Assembly: GCA_002898135.1 (NCBI GenBank)
Contig: BDTQ01000205.1
Location: 1-5,956, forward strand
DNA from: a bacterium BMS3Bbin07
Lineage (GTDB): Bacteria > Nitrospirota > Thermodesulfovibrionia > Thermodesulfovibrionales > JdFR-85
Length of the DNA: 5,956 bases
Direction of reading: 5' to 3'
In this document: positions 1 through 5,044 of the stretch, in pieces
Position numbering within the stretch: position 1 is the first letter of the stretch
Layout of the letters: every line of letters begins with the position of its first letter
Translations under genes and position numbers: made by a program
The notes under the pieces: model-generated
Seen by the model: the letters and a program-made list of their open reading frames with translations, nothing else
What the model was told of the DNA's origin: nothing
Databases searched by the model: none

Positions 1-281
1 GTATGACCATAGTCTGCAACGGGGAATCAAAGGTGGCGGGAGTAATAACGGACGGTGACCTCAGGCGCGGGCTGCATAAATGGGTGGCTGGGCTTTTCGG
101 GATGAAGGCTGCTGAGGTAATGACCCGGAATCCAAGAATGATTTCCAGGGATACACTTGCTGCAAAAGCACTCTCACTGATGCAGCAGTACTCCATAACG
201 GCCCTGATAGTGCCGGATGAAGAGAGCAGGCCGGCAGGTGTAATCCACCTTCATGATATCCTGAAGAAGGGGATCGTGTGA
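1..281 (+). CDS. kdsD: Arabinose-5-phosphate isomerase (KpsF/GutQ family), C-terminal part, 5'-truncated by window
   Basis: This is the C-terminal end of the enzyme that converts ribulose-5-phosphate to arabinose-5-phosphate, the first committed step of Kdo synthesis in the cytoplasm. Only about 92 of the usual 320-330 residues are present, and the reading frame enters from outside with its first full codon at base 3. The ATG at base 3 is almost certainly an internal methionine. Visible are the end of the first CBS domain, with the family-typical GVITDGDLRR (residues 13-22), and a complete second CBS domain running from VMTRNP (39-44) to VIHLHDILKKGIV (80-92). The sugar-isomerase (SIS) domain lies upstream of the window. 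The IHLHDLL-type ending followed closely by kdsC is the usual arrangement of Kdo genes, which supports KdsD over an unrelated CBS protein. Whether it is KdsD or the GutQ paralogue cannot be told from this fragment, but context favours KdsD. Confidence 0.9.
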   Translation, partial: MTIVCNGESKVAGVITDGDLRRGLHKWVAGLFGMKAAEVMTRNPRMISRDTLAAKALSLMQQYSITALIVPDEESRPAGVIHLHDILKKGIV

Positions 282-323
282 GGGTTAATTTACAGCAGAG
301 GCTGAAGCAAACTTTTATGAAAA

Positions 324-330
324 AAGGAGA
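324..330 (+). promoter_or_regulatory. Ribosome binding site of kdsC
   Basis: AAGGAGA lies 8 nt upstream of the ATG at 339. It supports that start even though it gives an N-terminal extension of about 20 residues before the conserved KIKLLILDVDG strand, longer than I would expect for KdsC. No promoter is evident in the 57-bp gap after kdsD, so read-through from kdsD is likely. Confidence 0.7.
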
Positions 331-338
331 CCGAATAG

Positions 339-920
339 ATGGGGACGATTGATTCAACATCTAAGGGTAATCCCTGTACTCAGCCGGCTACAGCAGACGT
401 TATCCTGGAGGCGGCAGGGAAGATAAAACTCCTCATCCTTGATGTGGACGGTGTACTCACTGACGGGGGGATAATCCTTGATAACGAGGGTAATGAGCTC
501 AAGTCCTTCCATGTCCGGGACGGACACGGGATAAAGCTGCTTATACGCAAGGGGGTGGATGTTGCGATTATTACAGGCCGGCATTCAAGGGTGGTTGAAC
601 GGAGGGCCCATGAACTGGGGGTAAAGGAAATCCACCAGAAGTGTTTTAACAAGGTAATCGCCTATGAACAGATAAAGGGGAAATTCGCCTTGCAGGACGA
701 AGAGGTCGCATATATCGGCGATGATGTGGTGGATATCCCCCTGCTCAGGAGGGTGGGATTACCTGTAACCGTGGCTGATGCATCTGAGGATGTGAGGGCT
801 TTTTCAATGATAGTGACCGGAAACAGAGGGGGCAGGGGGGCAGTGAGAGAGATTACAGACCTTATTCTTAAGGCAAAAGGGTTTTGGGAAGGGATAATTA
901 ATGGTTACATTAAGACTTAA
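339..920 (+). CDS. kdsC: 3-deoxy-D-manno-octulosonate 8-phosphate phosphatase KdsC
   Basis: This cytoplasmic HAD-superfamily phosphatase removes the phosphate from Kdo-8-phosphate to give Kdo, the inner-core sugar of LPS. HAD motif I is LDVDGVLTDGG (residues 34-44), with D35 as predicted nucleophile and D37 as acid/base. Motif II is the TGR at 79-81 (IITGRHS) and motif IV is YIGDDVVD (125-132). The C-terminal GGRGAVREI (164-172) is the KdsC signature tail that reaches into the neighbouring subunit of the tetramer. There is no cap domain, as expected for the C0 subfamily. At 193 residues it is slightly longer than usual because of a polar N-terminal extension (about 1-20). It follows kdsD by 57 bp, and its last 20 bp overlap pgsA. 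In many Gram-negatives lptC follows kdsC, but here a phospholipid gene does. NeuA/CMP-acylneuraminate-type HAD relatives are the alternative, and the kdsD neighbour argues against them. Confidence 0.93.
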   Translation: MGTIDSTSKGNPCTQPATADVILEAAGKIKLLILDVDGVLTDGGIILDNEGNELKSFHVRDGHGIKLLIRKGVDVAIITGRHSRVVERRAHELGVKEIHQKCFNKVIAYEQIKGKFALQDEEVAYIGDDVVDIPLLRRVGLPVTVADASEDVRAFSMIVTGNRGGRGAVREITDLILKAKGFWEGIINGYIKT

Positions 921-1437
921 TGTCCCGACCATACTGACATTCAGCCGCATAGTCTCCATACCATTTTTTCTTGTGCTTGCCCCCAACTATCCGGTCTGGG
1001 GGGCCTTGATTTTCGGCCTGGCGTCCCTGACGGATTTCCTCGACGGTTACATTGCAAGGAAGACCGGGCAGATTACCAAATTCGGGATTATCATGGACCC
1101 CATAGCAGACAAATTCCTTGTAATCTCGGCACTGATACTGCTTGTTGACCTTGGAAGCCTTTCGGCCTTTGTGGCCATAGTGATTATCGTCAGGGAGTTC
1201 CTGGTGACCGGACTCAGGGTGGTTGCCCTGTCAAAAAATATCGTCATACCGGCTGAAATGGGTGGAAAGCTGAAGACAACAGCCCAGATTATTGCCATCC
1301 TGTGTCTGGTATTGAAGGACAGCCTGTTCGGCATAAACCTTTACGCCCCCGGCGTTGTCCTTATCTGGGTTTCCCTTGTGCTTGCAGTCTTTTCAGGATT
1401 TCAATATACTGTTTCCTTCTGGAAGGCGGTAAAATGA
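901..1437 (+). CDS. pgsA: CDP-diacylglycerol--glycerol-3-phosphate 3-phosphatidyltransferase (PGP synthase)
   Basis: This integral inner-membrane enzyme transfers a phosphatidyl group from CDP-diacylglycerol to glycerol-3-phosphate, giving phosphatidylglycerophosphate, the precursor of phosphatidylglycerol and cardiolipin. The complete CDP-alcohol phosphotransferase motif D-x2-DG-x2-AR-x8-G-x3-D-x3-D is present at D45, D48-G49, A52-R53, G62, D66 and D70. The N-terminus LNVPTILTFSRI matches the PgsA-type 'NxPNxLTxxRI' start, and several hydrophobic segments follow. The length of 178 residues is normal for PgsA (about 180-190). The ATG at 901 has a strong GGGAAGGG (886-893) 7 nt upstream, inside the end of kdsC, so the 20-bp overlap is probably genuine and implies translational coupling. 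The stop overlaps the plsY start as ATGA. Phosphatidylserine synthase or cardiolipin synthase of the same fold are less likely given the N-terminal motif and length. Confidence 0.93.
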   Translation: MVTLRLNVPTILTFSRIVSIPFFLVLAPNYPVWGALIFGLASLTDFLDGYIARKTGQITKFGIIMDPIADKFLVISALILLVDLGSLSAFVAIVIIVREFLVTGLRVVALSKNIVIPAEMGGKLKTTAQIIAILCLVLKDSLFGINLYAPGVVLIWVSLVLAVFSGFQYTVSFWKAVK

Positions 1438-2024
1438 TCATTGTATTACTGATAGTCGCATATATTGCCGGAACGATTCCCTTTGGGCTTATCATAGCAA
1501 AAGCCCGGGGTGTTGACCTCAGACGGGTTGGCAGCGGCAATACAGGGGCTACCAATGTCCTGAGGACAGTCGGAAAGAAGGAGGCGGTTTTTGCCCTCAC
1601 AGGGGATCTCATGAAGGGGGCCTTTGCAGTTGCCCTGATGAAGGTCTCGGGATACGGCGACCCATACACCGGACTTGCAGGGTTATTTGCCGTAATAGGG
1701 CATGATTATCCGCTCTTTTTCAGGTTCCGCGGTGGAAAGGGCGTTGCAACTTCGATAGGGGCGCTCCTCATATATGCACCGTATGTTGGTCTGGTCACGG
1801 TACTGATATGGCTTGCCGGTGTCTTTATATCCCGTTACTCCTCCCTTGGTGCACTTACCGCCTTTACCCTTTTACCCCTGAACATGATTCTTTTTAAAAA
1901 GGGACTGACCGGTTTGTCCCTTTCAGTTCTCTTTGCCTTGCTCATTTACATAAAACATCGGGAGAATATCAGGAGGCTCCTGCAAGGCAAGGAGTCCAGG
2001 GTTGGACAAAAAAAAAATAATTAA
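1434..2024 (+). CDS. plsY: Acyl-phosphate:glycerol-3-phosphate acyltransferase PlsY
   Basis: This inner-membrane enzyme transfers an acyl group from acyl-phosphate to the sn-1 position of glycerol-3-phosphate, giving lysophosphatidic acid, the first step of phospholipid synthesis. Three cytoplasmic-loop motifs are visible: GSGNTGATNVLR (residues 33-44), IGHDYPLFFRFRGGKGVAT (88-106, with H90 and the GGK at 100-102), and a C-terminal KHRENIRRLL (174-183). Four to five hydrophobic helices separate them, and the early IPFG (15-18) is also typical. Its 196 residues match the family. The frame is open back to an ATG at 1302, but the start at 1434 is preferred. It places the hydrophobic MIIVLLIVAYIAG at the N-terminus as in other PlsY proteins, has GGAAGG (1421-1426) 7 nt upstream, and gives the ATGA coupling with pgsA. 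A run of ten A's (2008-2017) sits in the last codons (QKKNN). Confidence 0.95.
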   Translation: MIIVLLIVAYIAGTIPFGLIIAKARGVDLRRVGSGNTGATNVLRTVGKKEAVFALTGDLMKGAFAVALMKVSGYGDPYTGLAGLFAVIGHDYPLFFRFRGGKGVATSIGALLIYAPYVGLVTVLIWLAGVFISRYSSLGALTAFTLLPLNMILFKKGLTGLSLSVLFALLIYIKHRENIRRLLQGKESRVGQKKNN

Positions 2025-2033
2025 TGATATAAT
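2003..2033 (+). promoter_or_regulatory. Putative sigma-70-type promoter for the TPR/DUF4388 gene pair
   Basis: TATAAT at 2028-2033 is a perfect -10 box and carries the extended -10 TGN (TGA, 2025-2027). A weak -35-like TGGACA (2003-2008) lies 19 bp upstream, longer than the optimal 17, so the extended -10 would have to compensate. The -35 region and an A10 tract lie within the end of plsY. A second AT-rich TATAAA occurs at 2042-2047. The 72-bp gap to the next start suggests the downstream pair can be transcribed independently of the lipid operon. I see no intrinsic terminator after plsY, so read-through is also possible. Confidence 0.5.
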
Positions 2034-2090
2034 GATAATACTATAAAATAATGTAAAAATTTTCGGCTTACAGTAAGTCAAAATCTTCCC

Positions 2091-2095
2091 GGGGG
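2091..2095 (+). promoter_or_regulatory. G-rich Shine-Dalgarno candidate that bears on the start of the TPR gene
   Basis: GGGGG ends one base before the ATG at 2097, too close to serve it, but 7 nt before an in-frame TTG at 2103. That would give a protein beginning (M)KKTAVLFLS, a textbook lysine-rich signal-peptide start. The difference is only two residues. Confidence 0.4.
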
Positions 2096-2096
2096 T

Positions 2097-3767
2097 ATGT
2101 GCTTGAAGAAAACGGCTGTTCTTTTTCTGAGCCTTTTACTTTTTTTAACCCAGCTCTTTTTTGCCCGGATAGTTGGGGCGGAACTTCCAACAAAGGAAGC
2201 TCTGATAACACCTGCGACATACTCGTATCTTCTATTGGAGGAAGCCGGGAAGAAGTCCGGTACTGAATCCATTAAACTCATTAAAGAGGCGATCAGGGTG
2301 TCTCCGAATGACCCTGCCGCTTATTTTGAGCTTTTTGATAAAACCCTTTCATTACATCCACAAAAGTTTTTTCACTCCCTGAACCATCTCTTTAAGGGCA
2401 TAGCCGCTTACCCCAGGAGTTTCTGGTGGTTCTTCAACCTTACGGGCATATTATCAGGGGCGCTCCTGATTGCCCTTATACTTATCCCCATCATTATTGC
2501 CTTAACGAGGTTGCCACTTGACGTACCGCTCATGGCACATGAAATACAGGAAAATACCAGGACAGCAGGTTATCTCCTTGTGTTAATTCCCTCTCTGCTC
2601 GGGCCATACTATTTTCTTGCCTCTCTATGCTTTCTCTCCTTCCTGCACCTGAAAGGAAGGCCGAGATATGCAGGGTACTTCTTGCTTCTTGTGCTCATGT
2701 TGGCCCCCCTGCCAACTGCATATCTGAACAGTTATCTTTCTGCAAGTTCTTCTCCGGAGATAAAGGCTGCTGTTGCGGTTAATGAAGGCAGAAGTAATGT
2801 CTATGCAATTGAGACCCTCAAGGACAAGGAAGAGGTGCCTCTGAAATTTTCTTATGCCCTTGCGCTCCAGAGAGAGGGAAGGATCAGGGCTGCTGCCGAA
2901 GAATACAGACAGCTTATCTCTATAAAAAAGGATCCCAGGTTTTACATTAATCTTGGGAATTGCTATGCGGTAATGAAGCGGCTGAACAAGGCGATGGATA
3001 TGTACAAGACTTCCATAAGTATTAAGCCTTTCCCCTCGGCCTATTACAATCTGAGCATGCTGGCAAGGGAAAAGCTGGATTTTGCTGCCGGAGACAGATA
3101 CTTCCAGCAGGCCTCGAATATGGACTTTGACAGGATTGCACAATTCAGGGAATTACGTAACGACACTAAAACGCTTGCCCTTATGGGAGAGGGACTATCT
3201 ACAAGAGAACTGCTTTCGTTTGCATTGGGGCAGGGATTGAAAGACGTGAATATCTTTTCTCTCAATGGGCCTTTGGTATTGACGGCCTTTTCGCTTCTAT
3301 TAATAACTATTCTCTTCCTGTCCGGAGATTCGACTGCAATGGCAACGAGGTGTAAAAAGTGTGGAAAACTCTACTGTGCTGCCTGTGAAAGACGTATTCC
3401 CAGGGTGGGGATGTGTACTGAATGTTTCCGGTCAATGATATCCTTTGAATCAAACCCGTCTGAAAGGGTTGATACCATTGTGAAGACTCATAATTATCTT
3501 AAAAAGAGACGCAGGATACTTAATATCCTCGCCTTTACAATTCCGGGGATAACGCTGCTTTACGTTGGCAGGGTCTTCAGCGGAATCTTTTTTTCCTTTA
3601 TCTTTCTCTTCTTCGCTTCAGCCCTGATTTTATCTGAACTCTTTACGTTCAATATTTATCCTTACAGTCATAGCTGGCTTACTTTTGTCCTCTTCCTGAT
3701 TCTGATATTATCCTATCTGTCAGGTAATCTTTATACAATCGGGAGGCTGAAAAAAGGATGGCTTTAA
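2097..3767 (+). CDS. Multi-pass membrane protein with signal peptide, TPR repeats and CxxC zinc-ribbon-like segment; function unknown
   Basis: I do not recognise a named family for this 556-residue protein. In order it shows a signal peptide (KK at 4-5, hydrophobic 7-22, possible cleavage after VGA, 26-28), a helical TPR-like stretch (about 57-90), a membrane segment (112-136), a long hydrophobic block (157-184), and another helix (191-210). About three TPR units follow at 248-347, for example YINLGNCYAVMKRLNKAMDMY (split around 283-303), then a helix at 391-409. Three CxxC pairs come next, C419/C422, C427/C430 and C440/C443, resembling a rubredoxin-like or FYVE-like zinc ribbon. A basic KKRRR (469-473) precedes two or three C-terminal helices (474-513, 527-547). 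Positive-inside reasoning puts the zinc segment in the cytoplasm and, less securely, the TPRs in the periplasm. Its end overlaps the next gene by 10 bp, so the two are co-translated. A role as assembly scaffold or sensor for the partner is inference only. The start may be TTG 2103 rather than ATG 2097. Confidence 0.8.
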   Translation: MCLKKTAVLFLSLLLFLTQLFFARIVGAELPTKEALITPATYSYLLLEEAGKKSGTESIKLIKEAIRVSPNDPAAYFELFDKTLSLHPQKFFHSLNHLFKGIAAYPRSFWWFFNLTGILSGALLIALILIPIIIALTRLPLDVPLMAHEIQENTRTAGYLLVLIPSLLGPYYFLASLCFLSFLHLKGRPRYAGYFLLLVLMLAPLPTAYLNSYLSASSSPEIKAAVAVNEGRSNVYAIETLKDKEEVPLKFSYALALQREGRIRAAAEEYRQLISIKKDPRFYINLGNCYAVMKRLNKAMDMYKTSISIKPFPSAYYNLSMLAREKLDFAAGDRYFQQASNMDFDRIAQFRELRNDTKTLALMGEGLSTRELLSFALGQGLKDVNIFSLNGPLVLTAFSLLLITILFLSGDSTAMATRCKKCGKLYCAACERRIPRVGMCTECFRSMISFESNPSERVDTIVKTHNYLKKRRRILNILAFTIPGITLLYVGRVFSGIFFSFIFLFFASALILSELFTFNIYPYSHSWLTFVLFLILILSYLSGNLYTIGRLKKGWL

Positions 3768-4804
3768 CAGGTTCAATAAAGGAGTTCGGTCTTGCGGATA
3801 TCCTGCAGCTAATCTATTTCCAGAAAAAAACAGGTATCCTTGAGATTGAAGGTCCGGTAGATACCATAAAGATCTACTTCCACGAAGGCAATATTGTTGC
3901 CGCAAGGTCAGCCAAGAGACCCGAGGAGAACCGTATCGGGAATATACTGATAAAAAAGGGCATCCTCAAGGAAGAAGAGCTGAAAGATTTGCTCCAGAGA
4001 CAGTCCCAGAGTGGTACAAGACTTGGAAGTCTCCTCATTCAGGAGAACCTTGTACCAAAAGAAATTCTCGTAGATATAATTACTCACCAGATTACAGATC
4101 AGATCGTGCAGATGTTTACATGGAAAAAAGGGACTTATGAGTTCACTCCCCAGGGTGTGCCGGTCGATAAAAACCTTGGCATTTCCCTTGACACGCAGCA
4201 TCTGCTCATGGAGGGGTTGAGGATTGTAGATGAGTGGTCAATCATCGAGGGCACACTCACTCTTGACACTGTTTTTGAGAAGGTGGACAAATCAGTGGAA
4301 GCTGAACTGTCGGAGGAGGAAGAGGAGGCCCTGAATCTCGTAGATGGCGAAAACGATGTAAGTACCATAATTGAACTCTCGGGAAAGGATGATTTCGGTA
4401 TCTCCAAGACCCTTGTTTCATTGCTGGAAAAAGGTCTGATTTCCCCCGTTGAAGAGGCGAAGGAGGTTGCAGAAGAACCCGTAAAAAAGAGAAACCTGTC
4501 GGCTGTGATGACTTACCTTATTCCGTTGCTTATAATCCTTGGCTTTGCCGTCTCCTTTGCACCCGCTACTGTCAGGAACCTTCCATTAGTTGACAGACTT
4601 GAGGCCTCCAATAAATTAGAGTTCATCCGGTTGTCAGTTGAATCATACAGGATAAAAACAGGGTACTATCCCGAGAATATCCCGGTTGACAACGCAACGG
4701 ATCCATGGGGAAACCCTTATATCTATCTGCTTACGGGCAATGGATACAAACTCTTCAGTGCAGGTCCGGACGGAAAACCGGATACCGGTGATGATATATT
4801 TTGA
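3758..4804 (+). CDS. DUF4388 (PATAN-like) protein with a membrane helix and C-terminal GspG-like pseudopilin domain
   Basis: The N-terminus MALTGSIKEFGLADILQLIYFQ, about residues 1-60, matches the DUF4388/PATAN pattern known from regulatory proteins. Next come paired helical repeats, IGNILIKKGILKEEEL (60-75) and LGSLLIQENLVPKEI (89-103), like the N-terminal region of GspE/PilB-type ATPases, then MFTWKKGTYEFTP (119-131). An acidic run (about 182-190) leads to a winged-helix-like segment (194-228). KKR (243-245) precedes one membrane helix (about 249-269), so the N-terminal part should be cytoplasmic. The periplasmic tail (281-348) resembles the globular domain of major pseudopilin GspG: SYRIKTGYYPEN, then DPWGNPYIY (315-323) and SAGPDGKPDTGDDI (334-347), whose D338, D342, D345 and D346 could form a GspG-like calcium site. 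There is no prepilin-peptidase motif at the helix, so it is not an ordinary pseudopilin. GGGAGG (3741-3746) lies 11 nt upstream of the start. Function is unknown; a cytoplasm-to-periplasm signalling or secretion-linked role is inference. Confidence 0.85.
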   Translation: MALTGSIKEFGLADILQLIYFQKKTGILEIEGPVDTIKIYFHEGNIVAARSAKRPEENRIGNILIKKGILKEEELKDLLQRQSQSGTRLGSLLIQENLVPKEILVDIITHQITDQIVQMFTWKKGTYEFTPQGVPVDKNLGISLDTQHLLMEGLRIVDEWSIIEGTLTLDTVFEKVDKSVEAELSEEEEEALNLVDGENDVSTIIELSGKDDFGISKTLVSLLEKGLISPVEEAKEVAEEPVKKRNLSAVMTYLIPLLIILGFAVSFAPATVRNLPLVDRLEASNKLEFIRLSVESYRIKTGYYPENIPVDNATDPWGNPYIYLLTGNGYKLFSAGPDGKPDTGDDIF

Positions 4805-4828
4805 GATGAAGCAGGACAAAACTTAGTC

Positions 4829-4857
4829 ATCCGCAGATTACGCAGATTTCTCAGATT
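4829..4857 (+). repeat. Left inverted-repeat arm, built of 9-bp tandem repeats
   Basis: After ATC the arm consists of three imperfect 9-mers in tandem: CGCAGATTA (4832-4840), CGCAGATTT (4841-4849) and CTCAGATTA (4850-4858, the last A lying just beyond the perfect arm). It pairs exactly with 4982-5010. Confidence 0.85.
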
Positions 4858-4920
4858 AAACTCGAACTACTCAAAACTTAACAAATGCATTGAAAGAAGG
4901 AGCCTTTATTAAAAGATGTC

Positions 4921-4950
4921 ACCCTGAATTTATTTCAGGGTCTCTTTTTT
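4921..4950 (+). terminator. Rho-independent terminator inside the inverted-repeat element
   Basis: A perfect 8-bp stem, ACCCTGAA (4921-4928) with TTCAGGGT (4934-4941), encloses a 5-nt loop TTTAT. CTC and six T's follow (4945-4950). It would end transcripts coming from the TPR/DUF4388 pair about 117 bp after the DUF4388 stop. On the opposite strand no good U-tract follows the stem. Confidence 0.8.
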
Positions 4951-4981
4951 AGAATTCTGAAACAATATTGATCTTATTTTA

Positions 4982-5010
4982 AATCTGAGAAATCTGCGTA
5001 ATCTGCGGAT
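4982..5010 (-). repeat. Right inverted-repeat arm, reverse complement of the left arm
   Basis: Read on the + strand it is AAATCTGAG (4981-4989), AAATCTGCG (4990-4998), TAATCTGCG (4999-5007), then GAT. These are the same three 9-mers in inverted order. It ends 34 bp before the queC start, so if transcribed it lies in the queC 5' leader. Confidence 0.85.
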
Positions 5011-5044
5011 AAAAAATTCATAAAGTAGATAGAAATTCCTGAAT

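Larger units (their letters stand above)
4829..5010. repeat. 182-bp MITE-like non-coding element with perfect 29-bp terminal inverted repeats
   Basis: The arms 4829-4857 and 4982-5010 are exact reverse complements over 29 bp and enclose 124 bp of AT-rich sequence. The core contains no convincing ORF but does hold an intrinsic terminator (4921-4950). The element occupies most of the 240-bp gap between the DUF4388 gene and queC. The layout (short, non-coding, long perfect terminal repeats) resembles a MITE or a palindromic dispersed repeat. I see no target-site duplication in the flanking bases (AACTTAGTC on the left, AAAAAATTC on the right), so mobility is inferred, not shown. No promoter stands out in the gap. 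Confidence 0.7.

Noticed and set aside
317..352. 11-codon mini-ORF (ATG 317 to TGA 352) just before and overlapping the kdsC start
   Set aside because: It has no SD of its own and no conserved or leader-peptide character; the ATG falls next to the kdsC SD by chance.
61..360. Minus-strand open frame over kdsD
   Set aside because: It is antisense to conserved CBS codons and its sequence has no known family features.
809..842. G-rich runs in kdsC as a possible G-quadruplex
   Set aside because: There are only two long G runs, and they encode the conserved GGRGAVRE tail, which explains the composition.
1302..1433. Upstream extension of plsY from an earlier in-frame ATG
   Set aside because: The 44 extra residues overlap pgsA, do not resemble PlsY, and precede a well-placed SD and hydrophobic start at 1434.
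2625..3143. Long open frame (172 codons) on the minus strand
   Set aside because: It lies fully inside the TPR gene, has no recognisable motif or ribosome site, and the + strand frame encodes clear TPRs and membrane helices.
4829..5010. Insertion sequence with its own transposase
   Set aside because: The 124-bp core has no coding capacity, so at most it is a non-autonomous element.
4805..5044. Riboswitch or tRNA in the gap before queC
   Set aside because: The only structures seen are the inverted repeat and the terminator; no preQ1 aptamer-like pseudoknot or tRNA cloverleaf could be recognised.
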